From an uncultured Oxalobacteraceae bacterium (GTDB lineage Bacteria; Pseudomonadota; Gammaproteobacteria; Burkholderiales; Burkholderiaceae_D): 37,256 nucleotides of DNA. The stretch covers positions 1 to 37,256 of the forward strand of contig CAIOYD010000022.1 in NCBI GenBank assembly GCA_903862415.1, given 5' to 3'. This document shows, one piece after another, positions 1 to 8,046 of this stretch. The notes below the pieces were generated by a model that saw nothing but the letters and a program-made list of their open reading frames with translations, was not told where the DNA came from and made no database searches. Made by a program: the position numbers and the translations under genes. Positions within the stretch are counted from its first letter, which is position 1. Every line of letters starts with the position of its first letter.

Positions 1-28
1 CTGAGGGAAAATTCTTTTTATTGATGAC

Positions 29-295
29 TTGATTACCTATGAGGCCTCATGCCCGACGGATCTTCAAGGTGAATTTGAGGCTGCTGTCGATGACTATATT
101 CAAACTTGCCAGCAACTCCATAGAAATCCTCAAAAACCATTCAAGGGTCAATTCAATGTCAGAGTTTCACCCGAATTACATCGGGCAGCGTATGTCAAAT
201 CGATTGAGGATGATACTTCACTCAACGACATTATGGTCCGAGCGCTTCAGGCATTTATTGCTAAAGGATCAAAGAATAATCTGCATGCAATCTAA
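29..295 (+). CDS. HicB-family antitoxin, 5'-disrupted or truncated
   Basis: The 88 residues match the second half of the HicB/COG4226-type antitoxin: a conserved AVDDYIQTC segment, a KPFKGQFNVRVSPELHR block and a C-terminal ribbon-helix-helix-like region ending near SLNDIMVRALQAF. HicB proteins neutralise the HicA mRNA interferase and bind their own operator; this is family knowledge. The only start in the frame is TTG at 29, with no good Shine-Dalgarno. In the same frame, codons 5-28 encode GKILFIDD, which is the conserved family sequence expected just upstream. An in-frame TGA sits at 2-4, directly before it. The gene is therefore probably broken by a nonsense change (for example CGA to TGA) or is a fragment. 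Any hicA partner would lie outside the window. The family call is fairly sure; functional status is doubtful. Confidence 0.6.
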   Translation: MITYEASCPTDLQGEFEAAVDDYIQTCQQLHRNPQKPFKGQFNVRVSPELHRAAYVKSIEDDTSLNDIMVRALQAFIAKGSKNNLHAI

Positions 296-338
296 AAGCT
301 GAAATTTATTCTCCGCACTGGCGGATTTCTGTCTTCCG

Positions 339-366
339 AAAAAAAACCCGCTTACGCGGGTTTTTT
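339..366. terminator. Bidirectional intrinsic terminator
   Basis: A perfect 5-bp stem CCCGC/GCGGG (347-351 with 356-360) and a TTAC loop are flanked by eight A on the left and six T on the right. It can therefore terminate in both directions: the plus-strand hicB-like gene and the minus-strand tRNA-Ser, whose 3' end lies at 372. Confidence 0.85.
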
Positions 367-371
367 GAATT

Positions 372-462
372 TGGCGGAAGTGGTAGGATTTGAACCCACG
401 AAGGGCTATTAACCCTTGCCAGTTTTCAAGACTGGTGCAATCAACCGCTCTGCCACACTTCC
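372..462 (-). tRNA. tRNA-Ser(UGA)
   Basis: Read on the minus strand, this folds as a class II tRNA. The acceptor stem GGAAGTG pairs with the 3' CACTTCC, the discriminator base is G, and CCA is encoded (372-374). The anticodon stem-loop is CCAGT-CTTGAAA-ACTGG, giving anticodon TGA. There is a long variable arm as expected for serine, and a standard GGGTTCAAATCC T-arm. It should read UCA-type serine codons. A promoter (472-500) lies immediately upstream and an intrinsic terminator immediately downstream, so it is a single-gene transcription unit. Confidence 0.97.
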
Positions 463-471
463 AAGCCCGCC

Positions 472-500
472 ATTATAACGAGGTATTTTCGCCATGACCA
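472..500 (-). promoter_or_regulatory. Promoter of tRNA-Ser with GC-rich discriminator
   Basis: On the minus strand, TGGTCA (500-495), a 17-nt spacer and a perfect TATAAT (477-472) stand just ahead of the tRNA. The stretch from the -10 box to the tRNA is GGCGGGCTT, a GC-rich discriminator of the kind linked to stringent control. The predicted transcription start is only a few bases from the mature 5' end at 462, so the leader would be very short. Confidence 0.7.
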
Positions 501-536
501 GTAAATTTTCCCGGTTTTAGCAAATTTATTACCCTC

Positions 537-2612
537 CTAACGGTTAAACTGCCCACCCTGAGCTGCCAGTTGTTGCAATAAAGGTGCAACTTTCCAGGCA
601 GAACCATAGGTACCCTGCGCATACTGGCCGATTGCAGTAACAACATGATTCAAGCCAACGGTATCGGCATATAACATGGGGCCGCCCAGGTGCAGAGGAA
701 ATCCATAACCGCTCAGATACACCATATCGATATCCGAAGCGCGCTGGGCGATGCCTTCTTCGAGAATGTAGGCGGCCTCATTAACCAGAGAATAAATTAA
801 CCGTTCGGTAATTTCCTGATCAGTAATGTGACGACGCTCCAGACCAAGCTCTTTAGAATGACCGGCAATCATTTGATTGACCAATTCGGATGGATGCGCA
901 GTACGGTCACCTGCCTGATAGTCATACCAACCGGCGGCAGTTTTTTGACCAAAACGACCCAGCTCACATAATTTATCCGCCGTTTGCGAATACAGCATGT
1001 CAGGCTTTTCAATCCGGCGACGTTTGCGGATGGCGTAGCTGATATCGTTTCCGGCCAGATCACCCATGCGGAACGGGCCCATGGCAAAACCAAGCTTTTC
1101 CATAGCATTATCGACCTGCGCAGGCAGACAGCCTTCATCGAGCAAAAAGCCGGCTTGCTGGATATATTTTTCCAGCATCCGGTTGCCGATAAATCCATCG
1201 CAGACGCCAGAGACGACGCCGACTTTTTTCAGTTTTTTGGATAAGGCCATCACCGTTGCCAGCACTTCTTTTGATGTTTGCTGACCACGCACGATTTCGA
1301 GCAACTTCATCACATTCGCCGGACTGAAAAAATGCGTACCAACGACATCCTGCGCTCGCTTGGTAAAACTGGCGATCTGATTTAAATCCAGCGTCGAGGT
1401 ATTCGACGCCAGAATCGCACCCGGTTTCATCACGGCATCGAGTTGCTCAAACACCGCCCGCTTAACCTGCATTTCTTCAAACACAGCTTCGACAACAATA
1501 TCCGCCTGGGCAATCGCGCTGTAATCCAGAGTGCCCGTAATGAGGGCAATCCGCTGGGCACATTTTTCGGCTGACAGTTTTCCTTTATCACGGGTATTCT
1601 GATAATTTTTGGCGATGATAGCCAGACCACGTTCGAGAGCTTCCGGTTTGGTTTCCAGAATTTGTACCGGAATACCGGCATTGGCAAAATTCATGGCGAT
1701 CCCGCCACCCATGGTACCGGCACCAATTACTGCGGCGGTGTTGATCACCCGCTGCGGGGTATCGGACGGCACATCAGGAATTTTACTGGCAGCACGTTCA
1801 GCAAAAAACGCATGCCGCAAGGCTTTGGATTCATTGCCGAGTAACAGTGTTTTAAACAACTGTCTCTCTTGCGCGATGCCATCATCAAAGGGCAAAGCCA
1901 CGGCAGCGGCCACGGCCTCAACACAGGCACGCGGTGCGTTTAAAAATCCGCGTGCTACCTGTTTGCGGGCTTGTTCGAGTAACTGCTCTGCCTGCGGATG
2001 CACAACATTCAATTGCCGCACTTGAGGCAAAGGACGCAGACTGGCAATTTTTTCAGCAAAAGCCACCGCACCGGTGAGACAGTCACCCAGAATAAGTTCA
2101 TTAAACAAACCGGTTTGCGCCAGATTTTCAGACAGTTCTGCCGCCCCGGTGGTAATCATTTTCAGCGCCAGCTCCAAACCGGCAATCCGTGGCAGTCGTT
2201 GTGTACCACCGGCGCCGGGCAGCAGTCCCAGTTTGACTTCCGGCAGTGCTATTTGCGTTCCCGGGGTCACCACCCGATAATGACAACCCAGTGCCAATTC
2301 CAACCCGCCACCCATGCAAACGTGATGTATGGCGGCCACGACCGGCTTGGTGGAGTTTTCTATGGTGGTAATGAGTGCATGTAAATTCGGCTCGGCCAGC
2401 ATATTCGGGGTATTGAATTCTTTGATATCTGCACCGCCAGAAAAAGCGTTGCCGCCACCCGTCAACACGATCGCCTGCACCTGCTGATCTGTCAGCGCAC
2501 GTTCAATTGCCTCTACGGCGCCCTTGCGGGTGGCCAGATTTAAACCGTTCACTGGTGGATTATCCAAAGTAATTACGGCGATGTTGCCTTGTAGCTGATA
2601 ATGCGCTGTCAT
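537..2612 (-). CDS. Multifunctional enoyl-CoA hydratase / 3-hydroxyacyl-CoA dehydrogenase (FadB/FadJ-like)
   Basis: A 691-residue fatty-acid beta-oxidation enzyme. The N-terminal crotonase domain (about 1-190) shows the oxyanion-hole region FSGGADIKEF, the MGGGLELALGCHYR segment and LGLLPGAGGTQRLPR. Near residue 293 a Rossmann motif, VIGAGTMGGGIAMNFA, opens the NAD-binding dehydrogenase domain, followed by GTHFFSPANVMKLLE with the catalytic His-Glu pair and GFIGNRM. A second dehydrogenase C-terminal domain ends the protein. It should hydrate trans-2-enoyl-CoA and oxidise the L-3-hydroxyacyl-CoA. The domain order (hydratase first) and size match the peroxisomal-type/FadB-like group common in Burkholderiales. 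The ATG at 2612 has CAGGAG upstream, lying inside the end of the preceding helicase gene, with one base between stop and start; the two genes are probably cotranscribed. Confidence 0.92.
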   Translation of the reverse strand: MTAHYQLQGNIAVITLDNPPVNGLNLATRKGAVEAIERALTDQQVQAIVLTGGGNAFSGGADIKEFNTPNMLAEPNLHALITTIENSTKPVVAAIHHVCMGGGLELALGCHYRVVTPGTQIALPEVKLGLLPGAGGTQRLPRIAGLELALKMITTGAAELSENLAQTGLFNELILGDCLTGAVAFAEKIASLRPLPQVRQLNVVHPQAEQLLEQARKQVARGFLNAPRACVEAVAAAVALPFDDGIAQERQLFKTLLLGNESKALRHAFFAERAASKIPDVPSDTPQRVINTAAVIGAGTMGGGIAMNFANAGIPVQILETKPEALERGLAIIAKNYQNTRDKGKLSAEKCAQRIALITGTLDYSAIAQADIVVEAVFEEMQVKRAVFEQLDAVMKPGAILASNTSTLDLNQIASFTKRAQDVVGTHFFSPANVMKLLEIVRGQQTSKEVLATVMALSKKLKKVGVVSGVCDGFIGNRMLEKYIQQAGFLLDEGCLPAQVDNAMEKLGFAMGPFRMGDLAGNDISYAIRKRRRIEKPDMLYSQTADKLCELGRFGQKTAAGWYDYQAGDRTAHPSELVNQMIAGHSKELGLERRHITDQEITERLIYSLVNEAAYILEEGIAQRASDIDMVYLSGYGFPLHLGGPMLYADTVGLNHVVTAIGQYAQGTYGSAWKVAPLLQQLAAQGGQFNR

Positions 2613-2613
2613 T

Positions 2614-4638
2614 CTAGTTCTCCTGTTTTTCTGCTTTAAGTAAACGAAAAAAATCTTCTACCACAGCCAGGTCGCGGGTGCGGGTAAACGGCGGCATACT
2701 TTGCCAGACCCGGGCGCCATACGGCTTGGAGAGGATGCGTGGATCGCACAACATCAGCACGCCCCTATCGGTTTCATCGCGAATCAGCCGACCAGCGCCC
2801 TGCTTCAAATTGATGATGGCTTCGGGTAGCTGATGATGAACGAAACCATTTTTACCCAGCCGTTCCATGGCATTGATTCGGGCTGAAAGCACCGGATCAT
2901 CAGGCGGTGCAAATGGCAATTTATCGATCACCACCAAAGATAAGGCTTCTCCACGGACATCGATGCCCTCCCAAAAACTTTGACTGCCGATCAGAATACC
3001 ATTGCCCGCCTGACGAAATTTATCCAGCAGTTCGGTGCGACCGGATTCACCCTGTACAAACAGAGGAAAGGTCAGGCCGCGTTGTTCAAATTCTGCGCGC
3101 AGACGCTCAGCTGAATGTCGGACAGCACGCAAGGTGGTACACAGTAAAAATGCACGCCCACCCGATGCAATCAGCACCGGCAGTGCGGCATCCACCACCG
3201 CATCCATATAGGTTCCCTGACGCGGCTCTGGCATGCCGGTCGGTATGTATAAAATTCCCTGTTTGGCGTAATCAAATGGCGACGGCCAGCTCAGTGCCGT
3301 TTCATCAGCCAGCCCCATTTGCGAAGTGTAGTGAGAAAAATCATTTTTTACCGCCAGCGTGGCCGAAGTAAAAATCCAGGCGCGAGCTGAACCCTCACGC
3401 TGTTTGTCGAAAATCGGTGCAATCGATAAGGGGGTACGATGCAACTGCAGCGAACTGGAATATGCTTCGACCCACATGACGCATTCCTGACCGAGCAGCG
3501 CCGAGTTAGCCGGCGCATCTTTGCCCCAGCCGTCGAGCTGATCACTTAATTCCAGCGCACGCTGACGACACAATTCGATGGTTTCGGCGCGTTCCGCCTG
3601 TTTTTCCAACGTCGCCAATAACGTCGCCAATTTTTCTTTCAGGGTTTCAAGTGCCGGAAAAAAATCACTCGATGGTGCTATCTGCGGCAACGACAGTTTG
3701 ACCTGCTCGGGTGGAAAACATAAACGTAAATCACGGGCTGCTTTTTCCACCGGCACCACCAGTTTGGCCCATTCGGCACCATCACGGGCATGAGACAAAC
3801 CTTCGGCGAGCACATCGCGACACAGTTCGAGCAGCTGTGAAGTGGAAATAGTTTCGCCAAAAAACAGCGTGGCCGTATCCGGCAATTGATGGGCTTCATC
3901 AAAAATCACCGTATTGGCCGAGGGCAGCAATTCAGCAATGCCAGTATCTTTTAAAGCCACATCAGCAAAAAACAAATGATGATTGACGACCACCACATCG
4001 GCCTTTTGCGCTTCCTTGCGTGCCTTCATGACGAAACAGTCCTGATAATACTGACACTCTGAACCGAGACAATTTTCTTTAGTGGAGGTGACCAGATTCC
4101 AGATCAGGGCTGTTTCCGGCACTTGAGATAATTCCGCTTTATCGCCGCTTTTGGTGGTTTTGATGAAGCGGGAAATATCGCGCAGATAACTGACATCTTC
4201 TCGTGAAGTCAGGCGGCCATTTTGCTGAGTTCGTTCCAGATGAAAATGACACAAATAGTTGGCCCGACCTTTAAGCAATGCGACCGACACTGGCGCCCCC
4301 AAGGCCAGGCGGATGGCCGGAATATCGCGCAAAAATAACTGATCCTGCAGATTTTTAGTGCCGGTGGATACAATCACCTTACCACCCCACAGCAACGCCG
4401 GGGCCAGATAGGCAAAGGTTTTACCGGTACCGGTACCGGCTTCAGCAATCAGGCAAGTTTGTCCGACGATCGCTTGCGCCACCGCTTTAGCCATTTCGAT
4501 TTGTGCATGGCGCGGACGATAGCCACTCACTGCCGAACCTAACTGGCCTGACGATCCAAAAAGTCGTTCGATATCAGCATCGTGAATATGGGTGTCGGCA
4601 ACAGACGGGTTTGCGGTGGAAGGCGATAATTCAGTCAA
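2614..4638 (-). CDS. yoaA: ATP-dependent Fe-S DNA helicase YoaA (DinG/XPD-like)
   Basis: A 674-residue superfamily 2 helicase that closely follows E. coli YoaA by recalled sequence. Walker A is AEAGTGTGKT (65-74) and the Walker B box is DEAH (247-250). Four cysteines at 130, 190, 195 and 201 have the spacing of the XPD-family 4Fe-4S ligands. The C-terminal helicase motifs include GSQSFWEGIDVRGE and QGAGRLIRDE. YoaA works in DNA repair and damage tolerance with the clamp-loader subunit HolC in E. coli (family knowledge). The start is TTG at 4638; a TAG lies two codons upstream and the next methionine is far inside, so TTG (or the adjacent ATT) must be used. The N-terminus is about 30 residues longer than E. 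coli YoaA. The FadB-like gene follows after one base. Confidence 0.9.
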   Translation of the reverse strand: MTELSPSTANPSVADTHIHDADIERLFGSSGQLGSAVSGYRPRHAQIEMAKAVAQAIVGQTCLIAEAGTGTGKTFAYLAPALLWGGKVIVSTGTKNLQDQLFLRDIPAIRLALGAPVSVALLKGRANYLCHFHLERTQQNGRLTSREDVSYLRDISRFIKTTKSGDKAELSQVPETALIWNLVTSTKENCLGSECQYYQDCFVMKARKEAQKADVVVVNHHLFFADVALKDTGIAELLPSANTVIFDEAHQLPDTATLFFGETISTSQLLELCRDVLAEGLSHARDGAEWAKLVVPVEKAARDLRLCFPPEQVKLSLPQIAPSSDFFPALETLKEKLATLLATLEKQAERAETIELCRQRALELSDQLDGWGKDAPANSALLGQECVMWVEAYSSSLQLHRTPLSIAPIFDKQREGSARAWIFTSATLAVKNDFSHYTSQMGLADETALSWPSPFDYAKQGILYIPTGMPEPRQGTYMDAVVDAALPVLIASGGRAFLLCTTLRAVRHSAERLRAEFEQRGLTFPLFVQGESGRTELLDKFRQAGNGILIGSQSFWEGIDVRGEALSLVVIDKLPFAPPDDPVLSARINAMERLGKNGFVHHQLPEAIINLKQGAGRLIRDETDRGVLMLCDPRILSKPYGARVWQSMPPFTRTRDLAVVEDFFRLLKAEKQEN

Positions 4639-4677
4639 AATCTACTTTTATAATTGGATTAATCAATAAACAACAAA

Positions 4678-4878
4678 CTAGGCAGGAACATCCGGAATTA
4701 ACTGCATCTGTAACAATTTGATGTGATCTTTTAACTGTAGCTTACGTTTCTTAAGCCGCTGTAACTGTAATTCATCGGTGTGGCCAGCTACTATTAAACT
4801 CTCGATGACAACGTCCAGATCGCGGTGCTCGACTTTGAGTAAAGTGATGCGATTTTGTATCTCAGTGTGGTCACTCAT
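4678..4878 (-). CDS. YdcH/DUF465-family small protein
   Basis: A 66-residue, mostly helical protein with the DUF465 pattern: an EHRDLDVVIESL helix, a short turn, then LQRLKKRKLQLKDHIKLL. Members are short antiparallel coiled coils of unknown function. The ATG at 4878 is preceded by AAAGAA at a workable distance. It is divergent from the PP2C phosphatase gene and lies 39 bases upstream of yoaA on the same strand, so it may lead that transcription unit. The family call is firm; the function is unknown. Confidence 0.85.
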   Translation of the reverse strand: MSDHTEIQNRITLLKVEHRDLDVVIESLIVAGHTDELQLQRLKKRKLQLKDHIKLLQMQLIPDVPA

Positions 4879-4976
4879 GGAATTCTTTAGAAAAAGTTAA
4901 TGTTATGTCTGCGTTTACATGTAATAATTTATTCTTAAAAAACAATTCAGTCCACCAGTTTAATCGAAGCAGAGTT

Positions 4977-5777
4977 ATGAGCCAATATAAGATCGAGGCA
5001 GGAACCGGACAACACATCGGCGACCGCAATGAACAGCAAGATCGCGCCGGGCTGTTTGCTGCCCCCAAAGCCCCTGGATATATGATGGCCGTGGTAGCTG
5101 ATGGCATGGGTGGAAAAAGTGGCGGCGCGCTCGCGGCCGAACAGGTCATCAGAACAGCCAAACAACTGTTTGAAGAATTTGGACCGGACGATGATGTTGT
5201 TAAAGTCATCAAAAACATCATACATGAATCCCACACCATCATTCAACTTTCCGGCATCTCGGCCGAAAAAGAACCACACAGCACCATCGTTATTCTGGTT
5301 ATCACGCCGCACAACCGTGCTGTCTGGGCGCATGTAGGCGACTCACGTTTATACCGTTTTTCCGGCCCCAACTTAATTGAGCGCACCATCGACCACTCCT
5401 ACGTTGAAAAACTGGTGTCAGAAAACAAAATCACCGCCGAAGAAGCCAAATCGCACACTCTGTCGAATATTCTGGTTAATGTACTTGGCTCGAGCGCGAC
5501 CGAACCCTATATCACGGTCAACGAATACGACGATTTAAAACCGACCGATTCATTCCTGCTTTGTTCTGACGGTCTGTGGCATTATTTTACCGACCGTGAA
5601 CTCGGCGCAGTGATTTCCGCCAATACCCCGCGCAATGGTTCAGAAATGCTGATTAACAAAGCCAGGGAACGTTCAGGTGGACGCGGTGACAATTGCACTA
5701 TCGCCGTAATCAAGCTGGTTAAACCACCCAAAGTGGAAAAAGGCTATAAAGTTGAAAAGATGCGCCGCGCTGTATAA
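4977..5777 (+). CDS. PP2C-type serine/threonine protein phosphatase
   Basis: A 266-residue PPM/PP2C phosphatase without a transmembrane segment. Metal-binding motifs are visible in order: GDRNEQQDR near the N-terminus, VVADGMGGKSGG, AHVGDSRLYR, LLCSDGLWHYF and the terminal GGRGDNCTIAV. These supply the aspartates that hold the two Mn/Mg ions used to hydrolyse phosphoserine/threonine. I chose the ATG at 4977 (MSQYKIEAG) because phosphatase homology begins there; an upstream in-frame ATG at 4905 would add 24 residues with no homology and lacks a ribosome-binding site. No cognate kinase is adjacent. The gene converges on the FimV-like gene with 17 bases between stop codons and no terminator. Confidence 0.9.
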   Translation: MSQYKIEAGTGQHIGDRNEQQDRAGLFAAPKAPGYMMAVVADGMGGKSGGALAAEQVIRTAKQLFEEFGPDDDVVKVIKNIIHESHTIIQLSGISAEKEPHSTIVILVITPHNRAVWAHVGDSRLYRFSGPNLIERTIDHSYVEKLVSENKITAEEAKSHTLSNILVNVLGSSATEPYITVNEYDDLKPTDSFLLCSDGLWHYFTDRELGAVISANTPRNGSEMLINKARERSGGRGDNCTIAVIKLVKPPKVEKGYKVEKMRRAV

Positions 5778-5794
5778 CTACCTGGCGCAGTCAG

Positions 5795-7669
5795 CTATGC
5801 TTTCTTATCGGTTTTAAAATCGAGCAAATCAAAATTGAGTGAATTGGGATATTCACCCTGTTCTGGCTCCGGCTCTGGAATGATGTCAACCACTGGCAAT
5901 CTGATCGTGCTCATTTCAGTGATTGGCGGGGCCATTTCCAGAGTTTCGAGCAGTTTTTTGGTACGCTCAATTTCATTGCAGATGGAAATCAGGAACAGAA
6001 TATCCCGATATACCGGCAAATCGAAACCCATCCGCTCACCTTCACGGTCATCCACCAGTAGTGATTCCAGATACGGCAGGATTTCATCGGTCTTCCAGAA
6101 CGCGATGCACTTGGTCAGTAAATGTTCAAAATCTTCCAAATGTCGCAAGGAAGCCTGGCTGATATCTTCATCAAACTCGGGGATACTGGCGTTGAATTTG
6201 CGTTTAAAACGGCGCCGCAATTCGCGGTATTTTTCTTCATCGCCCACCATGCGGTATAAATCGAGCAAATACAACCAGGTTACCGGCATGGTCGGATTTT
6301 CATCATGACTTTGCGGCTCGAGAATTTCAATAGCCCGATGCGGATCATTGACCGACATCCAGAATTCAGCTTCCTGGGTAATGTCAGAAATTTCTTCTAT
6401 TTGTATCGAGTGGCCACGGTTGGCCATAAAATTAAAGGTACTGCTGTTGCTGTCTTCGAGTGACGGCAAGCCCATGCGTTTATGTCTTGGGCTGGGGTCC
6501 AGACTCGGATTGGGAAAATCAATGTCTGTGTCAGGGAATTTTTTTTCATTGTTAGTCCCACCCGCCTGAAGATCAATCTTAGTCACGGGGTCAAGTTCGC
6601 CCTGCTCTGCACTGGTTTGCAGCATATCGACCATGTCCACCACATTTTTCTTTTGTTCGGCCAACGGATCCCACCAGGCTTCTGGTGGTGCTTCCGCTCT
6701 ACGGCGCATAACCAGCCAGATCATGCCCGACAAACCGGCAAACAGGCCGAACGCCAACAGGATTAATCCAATCAGGTACGGTGAGGTGTTTTGCTCCTGT
6801 GCGGCTTTTAATTTGCTTTGCTGTTTTAACTGCTCCACTTCCGTTTCGAGCTGTTTGATTTTTTGCTGATCGGTTTTCTGCTTACTCTGACTGTCCAACA
6901 GCGGATCTTCACCACGCAACAAGGCAGCAAACCGCGCCTGTGCCTGACGATTTTCCTGATTGCGTTGGGCATCGGCGACGCTGGACGATTGTTCAGTCAA
7001 TACTTGTGACATTTTCAGGTCAAACTCGGAAATAGCATCGAGATTGGAAATTTTGAGTCGATCTTTACTGACATTGCCGGTCGAGACCGGTTTGGCAGGA
7101 TATTTACTTTGTCGCTCGGAAGATTGTTGCAATACCTGGCGAATATCTTCGGCCTTCAGGGTAACAGGTGCCGGACGGCTTCTTTTAACTGGTCGCTCAA
7201 GTACCTGCAGTACGTCGGCTGGCAGCGGTGTAACGGGTGCCGAAACAGAAGCAGGCGCCGGGGCAATTTCCGGTTCCGGAGCAGAAAAATCGAGCAACAA
7301 CGCATAACTGCGCTCAATTGCAGTTCCGCAAGTCATCGCTATCGTCAGCTTGAGTGCAGGTTCCTGCATGAGCTGACGGGTATTCAAGCTGAGATAGGTG
7401 GCGCTATTAGTTGAGGTAGGAGTAATGACGTCGACGCGCGGAGTCGCAATAAATTCGCCACTAATGGTTTCAATTCTGGCTTTGACACAGCTGGCCGCCA
7501 ACACATCTTCCTCTGCGCCACTCACCGGCACCAACACCCGCAGGGGATGGCCTAAACTGGAACGCACGGAGGCATCCCCCAAGCCGATGGCGAAGGCAGC
7601 TGGAGAGCACAGCGCAAAACACGCTAATGCCACAAGATTTAACGCAAACGGGCGTTGACTGTATTTAAT
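5795..7669 (-). CDS. FimV-like inner-membrane protein, probable AUU start
   Basis: A FimV-family protein of about 624 residues. After a signal peptide ending in CSPAAFA comes the FimV N-terminal motif (IGLGDASVRSSLGHPL and a beta-rich domain). Then follow a Pro/Ala-rich linker, a short coiled coil (KQLETEVEQLKQQ), one transmembrane segment (YLIGLILLAFGLFAGL to MIWLVMRRR) and a cytoplasmic C-terminal region with TPR-like helices (WLYLLDLYRMVGDEEKYREL). FimV proteins organise type IV pilus machinery and polar cAMP or c-di-GMP signalling. I see no LysM domain. The first conventional start, GTG at 7633, lies inside the signal peptide and has no Shine-Dalgarno. ATT at 7669-7667 gives a proper basic n-region (KYSQRPFALN) and stands six bases after AGGAG. 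The family call is good; the start is inferred. Confidence 0.78.
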   Translation of the reverse strand: MKYSQRPFALNLVALACFALCSPAAFAIGLGDASVRSSLGHPLRVLVPVSGAEEDVLAASCVKARIETISGEFIATPRVDVITPTSTNSATYLSLNTRQLMQEPALKLTIAMTCGTAIERSYALLLDFSAPEPEIAPAPASVSAPVTPLPADVLQVLERPVKRSRPAPVTLKAEDIRQVLQQSSERQSKYPAKPVSTGNVSKDRLKISNLDAISEFDLKMSQVLTEQSSSVADAQRNQENRQAQARFAALLRGEDPLLDSQSKQKTDQQKIKQLETEVEQLKQQSKLKAAQEQNTSPYLIGLILLAFGLFAGLSGMIWLVMRRRAEAPPEAWWDPLAEQKKNVVDMVDMLQTSAEQGELDPVTKIDLQAGGTNNEKKFPDTDIDFPNPSLDPSPRHKRMGLPSLEDSNSSTFNFMANRGHSIQIEEISDITQEAEFWMSVNDPHRAIEILEPQSHDENPTMPVTWLYLLDLYRMVGDEEKYRELRRRFKRKFNASIPEFDEDISQASLRHLEDFEHLLTKCIAFWKTDEILPYLESLLVDDREGERMGFDLPVYRDILFLISICNEIERTKKLLETLEMAPPITEMSTIRLPVVDIIPEPEPEQGEYPNSLNFDLLDFKTDKKA

Positions 7670-7680
7670 AATTCACTCCT
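7667..7680 (-). promoter_or_regulatory. Ribosome-binding site with AUU initiation codon
   Basis: On the minus strand, AGGAG (7680-7676) is followed by TGAATT and then ATT (7669-7667). The TGA is in frame, so the coding frame cannot extend further upstream. A six-base spacing to the second ATT is near optimal. No ATG, GTG or TTG is in frame until GTG 7633, which has no Shine-Dalgarno. Confidence 0.6.
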
Positions 7681-7721
7681 GCAAAACGCCGATTTATTTT
7701 TTAACTTATTAATGGTTCCTT

Positions 7722-7752
7722 GAAACTGCCGTGATTCATGTCGGCACGTTTC
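7722..7752 (-). promoter_or_regulatory. Leader hairpin upstream of the FimV-like gene
   Basis: GAAAC-TGCCG (7722-7731) pairs with CGGCA-GTTTC (7742-7746 and 7748-7752), leaving one bulged base and a 10-base loop. It lies about 50 to 85 bases upstream of the proposed AUU start and downstream of the candidate promoter, so it would be part of the mRNA leader. Confidence 0.45.
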
Positions 7753-7791
7753 TTTAATAATAGTAATTAAATTGAAATTTAAAAAGATTGC

Positions 7792-7819
7792 ATTATGGAA
7801 TTGTTTAGCAATTCAGCAA
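7792..7819 (-). promoter_or_regulatory. Candidate promoter of the FimV-like gene with palindrome in the spacer
   Basis: On the minus strand, TTGCTG (7819-7814), a 16-base spacer and CATAAT (7797-7792) form a sigma70-like promoter with a weak -35. The spacer is almost exactly a palindrome, GAATTG-TTTAG-CAATTC at 7798-7814, which could be an operator. The match is moderate and not confirmed. Confidence 0.35.
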
Positions 7820-8046
7820 TGCTACTGATCATAATGACATAATCACGTTCATTTCTTAAACAAGAACAACGCTGTTTCATGCCTGCATTTGTTTTTTTAG
7901 TCCGGCAACAATTCTAGCGCTGTTGTTTTTTTAAAGTCAATTAATTATTGTTTTAATATCATTTAAACGTTAATAAAACACCACTTTCAGCAAACAACTG
8001 TGCGACCAGTGATTTTTTACTATTAATCAATATTATTTACTTTACG

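Larger units (their letters stand above)
7670..8046. other. AT-rich intergenic region upstream of the FimV-like gene
   Basis: About 380 bases without a credible gene. It holds the probable promoter and structured leader of the FimV-like gene on the minus strand (listed separately). A weak hairpin CAACA/TGTTG followed by seven T lies near 7909-7935 on the plus strand, where nothing upstream is known to be transcribed. From 7936 to 8046 I see only AT-rich sequence. No clear terminator for trmJ is present. Confidence 0.6.

Noticed and set aside
4905-4976. Longer start for the PP2C phosphatase at 4905
   Set aside because: The added 24 residues show no family similarity, and the family N-terminus begins at the ATG at 4977.
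7909-7935. Hairpin plus T run as a plus-strand terminator
   Set aside because: The stem is only five base pairs with a 10-base loop, and no plus-strand gene leads into it.
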